The position numbers and the translations under genes were made by a program. This document shows, piece by piece, positions 41,976 to 52,997 of a DNA stretch of 64,000 nt; the stretch's first letter is position 1; each line of letters opens with the position of its first letter. Source of the DNA: Eurosta solidaginis (lineage: Eukaryota > Arthropoda > Insecta > Diptera > Tephritidae); contig NC_090319.1 of assembly GCF_040869045.1 (NCBI RefSeq), positions 231,687,832 through 231,751,831 on the forward strand, given 5' to 3'. A model generated the notes under the pieces. That model made no database searches. It was not told where the DNA came from and saw only the letters and a list, made by a program, of their open reading frames with translations.

Positions 41976-42004
41976 CTGATGATGGCACAACGTCGAAACC
42001 GGTC
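41976..42004 (+). ncRNA. Hammerhead-ribozyme-like motif in PLE-A terminal region
   Basis: CTGATGA (41976-41982), a short stem candidate GGC...GTC, then GAAACCGGTC (41995-42004), with self-complementary ACCGGT that could form the very short stem III described for dimeric hammerheads in Penelope elements. One extra base lies between CTGATGA and the stem, and stem I pairing is not obvious, so this is a candidate only. The second copy (54050-54075) carries mutations in the conserved core. Confidence 0.45.
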
Positions 42005-42055
42005 AGTCTCAAAACCAAATTTGAGGGAACGGAAAATCGTTCCAATATACATCAG

Positions 42056-42202
42056 CAAAAAATTTTATTGGAGCTAACCGAGAGTTACGAGAACTACTTC
42101 AGTAATTCGTAACATAAGCGCACATCGAACCAGTTGAAAACTTTTGCCGAAACGAAGGAATAGAGTGGAAATTTATTCCACCAAGATCACCACACTTCGG
42201 AG
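42056..42202 (+). pseudogene. BEL/Pao integrase fragment, left copy
   Basis: Encodes, with shifts, 'NFIGANREL' and 'EWKFIPPRSPHFG', the integrase catalytic region around the motif before its Glu. It stops at 'cacttcggag' where the duplicated 5 kb block begins. The same sequence at 54135-54283 continues onward. Confidence 0.8.
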
Positions 42203-43100
42203 ATATATGTATCTCTATTCAGTGTTCACGAGATATCCCTACCGAAATTCGATGCAAAGCTTTTAAAAAGTGTATGCATTTTATAAGAAGGCCCGTTTTT
42301 GGAGTTCATAGATATGTATTTTTTGTCCACCTTGGTTGGTTCATTGTTGTGCTGCCTAACGGACAAGACCGAGCCAAAGTAACTCTTTAGGCGCCATGTT
42401 GATGCACCAGTTAGTTATTATATATATTAAATTACTAGCAGGCCCCGCAGACGTTGTTCTGCCCTAAATTTGGCATATCTGCATACATTTTAATAAGCTT
42501 TTTCCGTCTAACTTTTTCCTGAATTCACTCTTCCCTCCGTCTTTTTCGCTTCATCTATCTCCAAAATCGTCTCATTCTATTTCTTTCTCAGTCTCCTTCT
42601 CTCTATTCTCTTCTTTCATGTTCTTCTCATTCTTCTTCATCTCTTCTTGCCTATCCCAGAGGGAGGTATGTATTTTGTTCCGGTCCCAGTCCTAATCCCA
42701 GTCCCAGTCCTTCTCTGCTCTACTTTCTGGAAAAAATGATCGTAAATACTAATATAGGCAAATTTATATACCAAATTTCAGGCAAATCTAATAGGACGTA
42801 TATAAATAGGAATGTGGGTATTATTAATACACGTCTCTATTTCGGCTTCGCATGGATTGCCAGGTTGATCCGAATAAATCGAATATCACAACGAAAATTT
42901 CTTTAGAGCTCTCAGCAACAGCTTCCATTTCTTATCCATTTTAGCCACACATTCTAGGGGTATGCGGGTCTACGTTTTTGCCTATAACTTGAGACCCTAG
43001 ACACCAAGCGGTATAATATATTACTTTGTACTAAAGCACTCATCAACAGCTTTCATTTGATATCCATATTATATAAACACATTCTAGGGGTACCCTGAAA

Positions 43101-43467
43101 TCCAGCGAAGAATCAATCTTGCCAATAAATACTACTTTGGACTAGGTAGGCAATTGAAAAGTAAAGTCCTCTCTCGGCGAACGAAAATCATACTCTACAA
43201 GTCACTTATCGTACCCGTCCTGCTATATGGGGCAGAAGCATGGACCATTACAACAGCAGATGAAGCGGCTTTGGGAGTGTTCGAGAGAAAAGTTCTTCGA
43301 AAGATTTATGGACCTCTACGCGTTGGCGATGGCGAGTACCGAAGAAGATTTAATGATGAGCTGTACGTGCTATACGCAGACATCAACATAGTCCAGCGAA
43401 TTAAAACGCAGTGGCTGCGCTGGCTAGGCCATGTTATGCGAATGAATGATAATGCTCCGGCCAAATT
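43101..43467 (+). pseudogene. LINE B copy 3, truncated C-terminal fragment
   Basis: Reads 'MKSKVLSRRTKIILYKSLIV', 'LLYGAEAWTITTADEAALGV', 'RVFERKVLRKIYGPL'-like and 'RWLGHVMRMNDNAPA' in one frame, then breaks off at 'gctccggcc'. The copy in Y' (59602-60172) starts at the same base but runs on to the LINE 3' tail, so this one was shortened after duplication. Confidence 0.85.
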
Positions 43468-43514
43468 AAAAATCCAGCATTATCAGTGATTTGCACCAGG
43501 TGGCGCAACACTGA

Positions 43515-44245
43515 ATAAATATAGTTGGTAAAAAAGAATAGAAGTAGCAAATTTGCCAGTCAACCAAACCACCGCTGTATAGCTAAATGGTTAGCGCAGC
43601 ATGCCTAAAGCGTACTGATGATGAAGGCTTAGCACCCTTCGAAATGGATCTACGTATCTGCGCATCTATGGCAGGCTGTCTGAAAAATTTTCTACTTACT
43701 ATTCCAAAAAACAAAATACAATTTTTCAAATTTAGAAAAATTAAAAAATTAAAAAAAATTATTGTTCTGACCTTGAGCTCGAATCGAACCTTGAATCATT
43801 TATCAATAGGCCGATAAAAACAAAAACAATTGATAATAAACCATGAGCACTTGGGAATGTCAAACAAAGTAATTGACAATAAACAAAAAAAAATCCAGCC
43901 AGATGGCGCAACACTGAATAAATATAGTTGGTAAACAGTAATAGAAGTAGCAAATTTGCCAGTCAAACAAACCACCGCTGTATAGCTAAATAGTTAGCGC
44001 AGCATGCCTAAAGCGTACTGATGATGAAGGCTTAGCACCCTTCGAAATGGATCTATCTGCGCAGCTATGGCAGGTTGTCTGAAAAAATGTTTACTTACTA
44101 TTCCAAAAAACACAATACAATTTTTCAAATTCAGAAAAGTTAAAAAATAACAATAATTATCATTAGAAAAAAATTATTGTTCTGGCCTTGAGCTCGAATA
44201 GAACCTTGAATCATTTATCAATAGGCCGATAAAAACAAAAACAAT
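43515..44245 (+). repeat. Two tandem SINE copies with tRNA-like heads
   Basis: Each ~350-380-bp unit contains 'caccgctgtatagctaaat' + 'ggttagcgcagcatgcctaa', an A-box-like start, and 'acccttcgaaatgg', a B-box-like site, then 'ttattgttctg' and 'aaccttgaatcatttatcaa'. Heads are at about 43568 and 43973. The second unit lacks a short 'cgtatctg' segment. They are absent from the duplicate at 58655-63739. Confidence 0.7.
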
Positions 44246-44404
44246 TGATAAAATAATAGTGCGACTATAAACTGAGATATAACCTATTCTATATTTCAAG
44301 TTAGATCAAACTACACACGGGTGCAAAACAAAATCGGTTCAGTAGTTTAGGAGTCCATCGCGGACAAACAAAGGTTCACGTGATTTTTATATATAAAGAT
44401 TATC

Positions 44405-44985
44405 CAATGAGCTTGTTTTTACTCGTAAATATTTGTTAGTTCAATAAACCTGTTGATGTCATTTATGGAGCATTTTGATACCTCACTTAGATACGACAGC
44501 ACGAAATTGCCCAGAGTTCTGTGGCTGACATTTGCCAGTGCTGGATATCCGCAGAATTGGTTGCACACCTGCAAATGTCGTGGAAAAGGATTCCCATTAT
44601 TTAAGCTTGTGAGCTAAAAGGCCAGTGTCCTGTAATTGTGGCTGTATAAATATTTCATTTCTATACAATTTAAGTAAATCCTCTGTTGAAGTCCGCCCCG
44701 CGACTGACTCAGTGATGTCTACCGATGAACCGGCCTTTGCCAGTTCATCCGCTTTTTAGTTACTGTCTATATTCTTGTGAACTGTTGCCTATGTGAGGGT
44801 AATAGTCAATCAGTTAGCTGCATTGCGCAGTACCTTCTTTCAGTTATCGATGGCTTAAGATGACGTAAGTGGTAAGAATATGCATATCCCTCCACCGTTT
44901 ACAGAGGTCTCCAACATGAAGCAACTGGCTCTTTCTATTCCTAGGAGCTCTGCTTGAAAGATACTAGCTGCGGGGCCTCTAAAAT
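44405..44985 (-). pseudogene. LINE RNase H domain fragment, minus strand
   Basis: Minus-strand translation gives 'IFQAELLGIERA' (Glu motif) and further on 'KADELAKAGSSVDITESVA' (Asp motif), then a post-RNase H tail. Stops are frequent. It belongs to an I/R1/LOA-type LINE, related in domain type but not obviously the same family as LINE C. It is repeated at 60632-61300. Confidence 0.75.
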
Positions 44986-45197
44986 TTTAGCATCTTTTTT
45001 TTATTTATAATAGAGATATTACGATATAGGTGTGATTTTATATAAAAAGTGAGCATGCTTGTCAACGAATTTTTGTTTCGAAAGCTCCTTCTTGAATAAT
45101 GAAAATGCACACCAAATTGTCACTTCGCCGTATACCCTTCTGCAGATATCACTACAGAAAGCTGACTCTCTTTTATTAAGGAGGCGGCGGACTCTAA

Positions 45198-45720
45198 TAC
45201 TGTTTTCACACAGAAACTTAATGATCTCATTTCACCTGCTAATGAAGTCGTAAATTTTTTGCTTTCACACAAAAGTAACTGCTCGATTAGTATGAAGGAT
45301 GAGACAGACAATCATGGCGGAACGATACAAGGTGGGAGCAAACAAACAAACAAAATTCCATGTACTTGTAAATTCGATGAACAAATGTCAAAACTGTAGT
45401 TGATGTATCAAATCAAATAAAAAAAGTTATAATCAGCTGTTAGATGCGGCCACCTTGTATCGTTCCGCCATGCAGACAATGAGATTTGCTTTGACAAATG
45501 ACATTTTTAAGCACTGAACACACCAAAAACTAAGAAGCGGAAACGGAAGCGGAACGCTGCCAACAGAGTTGCATTGTGCTTTTGACTTCATTAGGCATTC
45601 GATTAGCTACTAATGAAATAATAATAGATTCGAATTTTGTAGGGAAGATTGAGCTCAATAAGCGTCTTAATGTAGAAAATTGCCTTTATTATTCAATAAG
45701 CCATCTGTGTGAAAATAGTA
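45198..45720. mobile_element. PIF/Harbinger-like MITE, 523 bp
   Basis: Termini TACTGTTTTCACACAG and, reversed, TACTATTTTCACACAG, flanked by TAA on both sides (45195-45197, 45721-45723). The duplicate segment has the empty site at 61509-61511 ('gaatgtaatatttttt'), confirming the exact limits. A 3-bp TWA duplication is the PIF/Harbinger signature. It has no transposase and contains a second MITE. Confidence 0.82.
45313..45472. mobile_element. 160-bp hAT-like MITE nested in the Harbinger-like MITE
   Basis: Perfect 23-bp terminal inverted repeats starting CATGGCGGAACGATACAAGG, flanked by an exact 8-bp duplication CAGACAAT (45305-45312, 45473-45480). Confidence 0.88.
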
Positions 45721-45759
45721 TAATATTTTTGTTTTTAGTTTATGCAGATTCAGTTAGCC

Positions 45760-45935
45760 CTACTTGAACAAGCTACATGCTTTTTTCGCCCAGATCATTT
45801 CGATGTAGTCTATTATCTATCTCGATTAGTTTATGCCCTTACGGGGTACCGTTAGGTGAACAAAATAATATATTCTGTTTGCTCAGCTCAGCCGAGTATA
45901 AAGAGACTAAGGTATTTACCGATTTCGCCCATTTT
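45760..45935 (+). repeat. Right end of the dispersed repeat family seen at 24537
   Basis: 'tagtctattatctatctcga' and 'gctcagctcagccgagtata' are inverted relatives of the left end at 24570-24595 ('catactcagttgagagct'), supporting one element family with imperfect inverted ends. Repeated at 61545-61700. Confidence 0.55.
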
Positions 45936-46216
45936 TAGTAGGTTATTGCAAAGTTTAGTAATTGATTGCAAAGTGTTTTAATTTTCATATTTTGGAATAA
46001 AAAAGGGTACACAGTATAACTGAATTTAACCTAAGTTAATGACGATATATAAAGTACAGTAGTAACGATATAACATATATATAGATACAGTAGACATATT
46101 ATAGACAGTTAATTAAAACTGTATTTAAGGTAAACGATTTAGCAAAAATGTAGTAAATAAATGGTCAGTTCAAGATTAATGTGAAGAGAAATAGTTGAAT
46201 AGAATGCGTTTACAAC

Positions 46217-46400
46217 TAGAGCTTACGATTCCTTCTCGAACACAAGCGAGATTTTCGAGGCCCGAGAAATCGAAAACTCGACTTCTCGTGTCTCAAAGTA
46301 CTCGTAAATCACGCGAGCTTCTCGACATTCGTTTTTTTACTTGTGACTTTTTTGTTGACTATATTGCTTCAATGACATTTAACTCAAAACATATTTATTT
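46217..46400. repeat. Left end of a second copy of the TAGAGCTTACG hAT-type unit
   Basis: TAGAGCTTACGATTCCTTCT followed by CTCG-rich sequence and 'tcaatgacatttaactcaaa', matching 22289-22505. The probable right-end remnant is at 52915-52997, with PLE-B copies between. Confidence 0.7.
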
Positions 46401-46599
46401 TACATATAATTTTATTCAAAGTATTCGTTTATTTAGCCTGCTCAAGATCAATTTTAATATTTTCATCGGGTATCGGGCTACAACAACAACGTAAGTTAGC
46501 TTAAATCTATACATTTTTCTTTACATATGTACATACAATTTTTCGTACGTACGTTATTTTGTTCCTAGCTAAACTACATACGTCCGTTCTGTTTGATAT

Positions 46600-48535
46600 G
46601 CAGCTTTGAACTAATTTTTCCAATTATCTAGTAGGTGTCTGTAGTTGTGTGAGCAGTTTGCAATCTCTATTTTGTAATTGAGCCTTTTATTTGTTGGTAC
46701 GTTTGCTATGTGGAGCATCTCTAACGTGAAGCGTTTCTTATAATGCTGCTCTTGCTGCAATACCCTCACAGCATCAAAATCTGCTTTATGTCCGCTCTCT
46801 GCACAGTGGGCTGCGAGTGCTGTTTCCTGTGCCCTTCCTGATATTATATTTTTCATATCCGATCGATGTCCCGATATCCCCGTTTTTAGCTTATTCTTCG
46901 TGGTCCCGACATATTCCTTATTACATTTCGTCTTTCCGTCGCCAGCACATGGAATCCTGTATATTTCGTTATTCTTGTCCATGGCTGCTATTCTACTTTT
47001 CATATTGCTGAAGAATTTATTCGCTGTGTGAGTCGGTTTATGTGCTATTTTTATATTCTCCTTATTGTATGTATCAGATCCCTTTAATCTTTCCGAAAAA
47101 CCGGGTATATATACCATCTATTTTCTACGATACATAAGGTTAATATTTCCATAAAAAGTCTCCTTGGAATATCCGTGTGTTCTTTTAAGTTCTCCCACTT
47201 TGTCATTATAGTTTGTATAGCTAAACCTGTTGGTATACTCGAAAAAAAATGATACAACATCAAACGACACTAGACGCTCATCATCATATATAGGAGTCAT
47301 TAATTTTATCTTTAAACTCTATTGCACTTTTTACATTGAATTTCGATTTTGTCGTAAATTTTTTTAAAATATTTGTCAAGTATTTGCATAGGTTATAGGA
47401 CTGGGTATTGATCATAGAATAGATGGGTCTTAGGGGCATATTGTCTTTATGTACTTTGGGTAAACCACATACGCGGGGCGGGAGAGCGGTGTGTGTAATC
47501 ATTTTGTACTTTTCTGTATTTGTTATCAGACCCAATTTATGTAATTTTTCCACCAAATTATTATTTTTCGTTTGTAAACGTAACGTTGGTTCCTGACGTA
47601 TTCTTCTGTATTTTGATAAGTCACCTAATATGTTTTCCATTCTCGAGCTGTAGCAGCTTTTTTCCATCGCAACCGTCACATTGGCCTTGTCCGCGTTCAA
47701 AATAATAATATTTTTATTTTTTTTTTTAAATGTTTGTGTTCGCCCCACTGTATCACTAATAGCAATATCATTGTTTTTTCGCTCTGTGCTTTGTTGTAGT
47801 TTCTTTTATTAATAGTGATAGTTTTGTTCTCGCGGATTCTTGCTCTTCTTTGTTTTTAACAGTTTGTATTAAATCTTCTCCATCCGCTATATATTTGAAT
47901 ATAGGGAATGCATTTTTTGATGCACCGATGCGATATCAGGTGGAATTTCAGTTTTTGTTTTGTTAACTAACCACTGTTTGTTGTTAATATTTTCTAATAA
48001 ATTTTTATTCCGCGCGCTTCTCAATTTTTCGAATTTAAATTTTTGTGTATTATTCCAATGTTTGGCTCTTGTGAGTGCAAGTTTTTGTCCACTCTCTAAC
48101 AAACTGTTTAGGTCGTTTTCAAGCATCATTCGGCTCAGTCTTGCCTTTATATGCACCAGCTGTTTTGATTTAGCTTTTAAAATATCGTGTTTAAATTTAA
48201 TAAGGGTGCTCATTATTTTGTTGTGAAATAACCCAGTGTGTCTGTCCTGTATGTGTTTTATGTGTTTCGGTATGTGATTGTCAATAGTAAATATGTTATC
48301 CAATTTTGTGGTGTTTTGTAAAAACCTAGGTATAATTTTTAACTTTCTATATTTTAATAAAAACCTTATATTTGACTTTAATTTTGCCACTTGGACGGAT
48401 TCCGTTTTAAATTTGTTTAAAAATGTTTTTGTATTGTTGTTGTAGTTGTTTTCCAGCTTCGCATAAACCATTTTCTTATGCTCACTTCGCGGCGTGGCTT
48501 TCGTAGTATAAATTGATTGTTGATTTCAGCGACCT
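46600..48535 (-). pseudogene. PLE-B copy 1 (Penelope-like element), RT palm deleted
   Basis: On the minus strand the N-terminus (48471-47887) reads 'MVYAKLENNYNNNTKTFLNK'. RT start is at 47748-47284 ('IIILNADKANVTVAMEKS', 'GLPKVHKDNMPLRPIYSM'). A jump at 47117/47118 goes from 'NLMYRRK' straight to 'MVYIPGFSERLKGSDTYNKE', losing the catalytic palm. The endonuclease 'YRIPCAGDGKTKCNKEYVGT' and C-terminus 'LEMLHIANVPTNKRLNYKIE' follow. Clearly Penelope, clearly dead. Confidence 0.87.
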
Positions 48536-51190
48536 TTCTATGATTTGTCTAAAGTATTCATTTATTTAGCCGGCTCAAGCTCAATTTTAATAAAACACTA
48601 GTTTGTTTTTATTCCGAATATATTTCGATTTCCATCGGATATCGTCATCAGGGGCTACAACAATGTAAGTTAGCTTAAATCTACAAATTTTTCTTTACAT
48701 ACATACAATCTTTCGTACGTACATTATTTTGTTCCTAGCTAAACTACATACGTCCGTCCTGTTTGATATGCAGCTTTGAACAAATTTTTCCAATTATCTA
48801 GTAGCAGTTTGCAATGTCTATTTTATAATTGAGCCTTTTATTTGTTGGTACGTTTGCTATGTGGAGCATCTCTAACGTGAAGCGTTTCTTATAATGCTGT
48901 TCTTGCTGCAATACCTTCACAGCATCAAAATTTGATTTATGTCCGCTCTTTGCACAGTGGGTTGCGAGTGCTGTTTTCTGTGCCCTTCCTGATATTATAT
49001 TTTTCATACCCGATCGATGTCCCGATATCCTCGTTTTTAGCTTATTCTTCGTGGTCCCGACATATTCCTTATTACATTTCTTCTTTCCGTCGCCAGCACA
49101 TGGAATCCTGTATATTACGTTATTCTTGTCCATGGTTGCTATTCTAATTTTCATATTGCTGAAGAATTTATTCGTTGTGTGAGTCGGTTTATGTGCTATT
49201 TTTATATTCTCCTTATTGTATGTACCAGAGCCTTTTAATCTTTCCGAAAAATCGGGTATATATACCATCGACTTGTAAATTTTCGTGTCCACTTCTACGT
49301 TTTTTGGGCCTTTGCGTTGTTTGTGTGATTTTATCATCGTCTGTATTATTCCTGGAGGGAAATTATTCTTTTTTAAATTTTTTGTAATTCGTTTTTTGTT
49401 TTCTGGATGGAACACTATGTCGCTTGTGTCCAATACCTTCGCCATGAAATTTTTGGCAGTATTTATTATCATATTCCTAGGGTGTTTCGATTTGTTATTT
49501 ATTAATCTTCTAGAAGACGTAGGTTTTTGGTACCAATCCAATTTTATTTTGTTGTCCCTTTCGCAGACTAAGGCGTCCAAAAAAGGTAATTTATTCTCTG
49601 TTTCCAGCTCAATTGTGACCTGAATATCTCTATGGTACGAGTTTAAGATGTCTTTCGTTTCCTCCAAGTCTTCCTCCTTTACTATGGCAAATACATCATC
49701 TACGTATTGCTTAGTAGTCTCGTTTTTGTCCCTATTTTTTCGAGAATTTCCGCCATGATGATGTCTGCTACTACCGGCGATGCTGGAGATCCCATCCGAA
49801 GCCCTTTTAGCTGTGTATAAATCTCTTCTTCATACTTTAAATATCTATTTTCTACGATACAAAAGGTTAATATTTCCATAAAAAGTCTCCTTGGAATATC
49901 GGTGTGTTCTTTTAAGTTCTCCCACTTTGTCACTATAGCTTGTATAGCTAAATCTGCTGGTAAACTCGGAAATAATGATACAACACCAACGACACTAGAC
50001 GCTCATCATCATATACATAGGAGTCAATAATTTTATCTTTAAACTCTATTGCAATTTTTATATTGAATTTCGATTTTGACATCAAGTTTTTTAAAATATT
50101 TGTCAAGTATTTGCATAGGTTGTAGGACGGGGTATTGATCATAGAACAGATGGGTCTTAGGGGCATATTGTCTTTATGCACTTTGGGTAAACCATAAACG
50201 CGGGGCGGGAGAGCGGTGTGTGTAATCATTTTGTACCATTCACTATTTGTTTACAGACCAAATGTATGTAACTTTTCCACCAAATTATTATTTTTCGTTT
50301 GTAAACGTAACGTTGGGTACTGGCGTATTCTGTATTTCATTCTCGAGCTGTAGCCGCTTTTTTCCATCGCAACCGTCACATTGCCCTTGTCCGCGTTCAA
50401 AATAATATTTTTATTTTTGTTTAAAAATGTTTGTGTTCGCCCCACTGTATCACTAATAGCAATAAAATTGCTGTTCGCTCTGTGCGCTGTCGTAGTTTCT
50501 TTTATTAATAGTGATAGTTTTGTTCTCGCGGATTCTTGCTCTTCTTTGTTTGTATTAAATCTTCTCCATACGCTATATATTTGAATATAGGGAATGCATT
50601 TTTTGATGCACCGATGCGATATCAGGTGGAATTCAGTTTTTGTTTTGTTAACTAACCACTGTTTGTTGTTAATATTTTCTAATAAATTTTTATTCCGCGC
50701 GCTTCTCAATTTTTCGAATTTTAATTTTTGTGTATTATTCCAATATTTGGCTCTTGTGAGTGCAAGTTTTTGTTCACTCTCGAAGAAACTGTCGAGTTCG
50801 TTTTCAAGCATTATTCCGCTCAGTCTTGCATTTGTATGCGCCAGCTGTTTTGATTTAGCTTTTAAAATATCGTGTTTAAATTTAATAAGGGTGCTCGTTT
50901 TTTGTTGTGAAATAACCCAGTGTGACTGTCCTGTATGTGTTTTATGTGTTTTTGTGATTGTCAATAGTAAATATGTAATCTAATTTTGTGGTGTTTTGTA
51001 AAAACCTAGGTATCATTTTCGACTTTCTACATTTTTATAAAAACCTTATATTTGACTTTAATTTTGCCACTTGGACGGATGCCGTTTTAAATTTGTTTAA
51101 AGATGTACTTGTATTGTGGTTGTAGTTGTTTTTCAGCTTCGCATAAACCATTTTCTTATGCTCACTTCACGGCGTGCCTTCCGTAGAATA
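48536..51190 (-). pseudogene. PLE-B copy 2, near full length but frameshifted
   Basis: The N-terminus (51150-50251) is broken by small deletions. RT follows at 50229-49948 ('ALPPRVYGLPKVHKDNMPLR') and 49933-49700 ('GLRMGSPASPVVADIIMAEI'). The catalytic Tyr-Val-Asp-Asp is encoded around 49697-49708 on the minus strand. A long frame 49667-48798 covers the thumb, linker and GIY-YIG endonuclease ('KEYVGTTKNKLKTRISGHRS'). The terminal region up to ~48536 includes a hammerhead-like motif (48618-48651). Confidence 0.87.
48618..48651 (-). ncRNA. Hammerhead-like motif, PLE-B
   Basis: Minus strand: CTGATGA, one base, GAT...ATC stem candidate, then GAAATATA. The same arrangement recurs at 52765-52797 (+) and about 62846-62876 (-). 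It parallels the PLE-A motif but with weaker helices. Confidence 0.35.
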
Positions 51191-51191
51191 A

Positions 51192-52900
51192 ATTGATGGT
51201 TTACCCAAAGTACATAAAGACAATATGCCGCTAAGACCCATCTGTACTATGATCAATACCCCGTCCTACAACCTATGCAAATACTTGACAAATATTTTAA
51301 AAAACTTGACGACAAAATCGAAACTCAATGTAAAAAGTGCAATAGAGTTTAAAGATAAAATTAATGACTCCTGTATATATGATGATGAGCGTCTAGTGTC
51401 GTTTGGTGTTGTATCATTATTTTCGAGTATACCAAGAGATTTAGCTATACAAACTATAATGACAAATTGGGAGAACTTAAAAGGACACACGGATATTCCA
51501 AGGAGACTTTTTATGGAAATATTAACCTTCTGTATCGTAGAAAATAGATATTTAAATTATGAAGAAGAGACTTATAAACAGCTAAAAGGGCTTCCGATGG
51601 GATCTCCAGCATCGCCGGTAGTAGCAGGCATATTCATGGAGGAAATTCTCGAAAAAATAGGGACAAAAACGGGACTACTAAGCAAGTACGTAGATGATGT
51701 ATTTGCCATAGTAAAGGAGGAAGACTTCGAGGCAACCAAGGACATATCAAACTCGTCCCATAGAGAAATTCAGTTCACAATTGAGCTGGAAACAGAGGAT
51801 AAATTACCTTTTTTGGACACCTTAGTCTGCAAAAGGGACAAAAAAATAAAATTGGATTGGTACCAAAAACCCACGTCTTCCGGAAGATTAATAAATTTCA
51901 AATCGAAACACCCTAGGAATATGATAATAAACACGGCCAAAAATTTCATAGCGAAGGTATTGGACACGAGCGACATAGCGCTCCATCCAGAAAACGAAAA
52001 CGAATTACACATATTTTGAAAATTAATGATTTCCCTCCAGGAATAATACAGACGATGACAAAATCATACAACCAACGCAAAGACCCATAAAACGTAGAAG
52101 TGAACAAGAAAATATACAAGTCGATGTTATATATACCCGATTTTTCGGAAATTTTAAAGGGCTCTGATACATACAATAAGGAGAATATAAAAATAGCACA
52201 TAAACCGACTCACACAACGAATAAATTCTTCAGCAATATGAAAAGTAGAATAACAACCATGGACAAGAATAACGTAATATACAGGAATTCCATGTTCTGG
52301 TGACGGAAACACGAAAATGTATTAAGGAATATGTCGGGACCACGAAGTATAAGCTAAAAACGGGGATATAGGGACATCGATCGGATATGAAAAATATAAT
52401 ATAAGGAAGGGTACAGAAAACACAACTCGCAGCCCACTGTGCAGAGAGCGGGCATAAAGCAGATTTTGATGCTGTGAGAGTATTGCAGCAAGAGCAGCAT
52501 TATAAGAAACGCTTCACGTTAGGGATGCTCCATATAGCAAACATACCAACAAATAAAAGACTCAATTACAAAATAGAAATTGCAAACTGCTCACACAACT
52601 ACAGACACCTACTAGATAATTGGAAAAATTAGTTCAAAGCTGCATATCAAACAGAACGAACGTATGTAGCTTAGCTAGGAACAAAATAACGTACGTACGA
52701 CAAATTGTATGTATGTAAAGACAAATTTGTAAATTTAAGCTAACTTACATTGTTGTTGTAGCCCCTGATGACGTTATCCGATGGAAATCGAAATATATTG
52801 GGAATAAAAACAAAATAGTGTTTTATTAAATTTGACCTTGAGCCGGCTAAATAAATGAATACTTTAGACAAATCATAGAAAGGTCGCTGAAACCAACAAT
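51192..52900 (+). pseudogene. PLE-B copy 3, head-to-head with copy 2, 5'-truncated
   Basis: Starts inside the RT at 'GLPKVHK' (51198) directly against the 5' side of copy 2. The frame 51225-52019 is long and carries 'DERLVSFGVVSLFSSIPRDL', 'GLPMGSPASPVVAG' and Tyr-Val-Asp-Asp in 'KYVDDVFAIV' (about 51686-51715). After a shift come 'IPDFSEILKGSDTYNKENIK', a damaged endonuclease and the C-terminal 'NKRLNYKIEIANCSHNYRHL', then the terminal non-coding region to ~52900 with the hammerhead-like motif. Confidence 0.87.
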
Positions 52901-52997
52901 AAATAAATAATTTTGTTCGCAATATTTTATTCTTCAACGAGGCATCAAGAACACGGCTTCTCGCGAGATTCTCGAATCTCGAATTACTCGTAAGGCT
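52901..52997. repeat. Right-end remnant of the TAGAG hAT-type unit
   Basis: 'ttcaacgaggcatcaagaac' and 'ctcgcgagattctcgaatct' match 31235-31300. Truncated at 52997, where PLE-A sequence begins. Confidence 0.6.

Larger units (their letters stand above)
39690..42055 (+). mobile_element. PLE-A copy 1: Penelope-like element inserted in BEL pol
   Basis: Starts at BEL 'LKLCA' and ends near 'caaaaaattttattggagct', where BEL integrase resumes. It contains an N-terminal region, RT, a GIY-YIG-type endonuclease region and a terminal region with a hammerhead-like motif (41976-42004). Several stops and shifts. A second copy of its last third lies at 52998-54134. Confidence 0.82.
42435..44399 (-). mobile_element. 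Helitron (minus strand), non-autonomous, with LINE B and SINE inserts
   Basis: On the minus strand it begins TCTTTATATATAAAAATCAC at 44399 and ends CTAG at 42435. The preceding host base is A and the following base T, the classic A^T Helitron insertion. The 3' region matches 29300-29481 inverted. No helicase coding sequence is present. Confidence 0.78.
42201..47118. repeat. Segment Y: first copy of a ~5 kb direct duplication
   Basis: Collinear with 58655-63739: same opening 'atatatgtatctctattcag', same minus-strand Helitron with LINE B inserted, same RNase H LINE fragment, same dispersed-repeat right end, same hAT-type left end and same Penelope (PLE-B) C-terminus. Differences are discrete insertions: SINE pair, Harbinger-like MITE and hAT-like MITE here; piggyBac-like MITE and other inserts there. 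Confidence 0.85.

Noticed and set aside
43560..43650. tRNA gene
   Set aside because: The same tRNA-like head occurs in two tandem units with SINE tails; no proper acceptor stem.
46817..47011. Plus-strand frames opposite PLE-B copies (46.8-51 kb, 63.4-63.9 kb)
   Set aside because: They recur in each PLE-B copy only because they are the reverse complement of its coding sequence.
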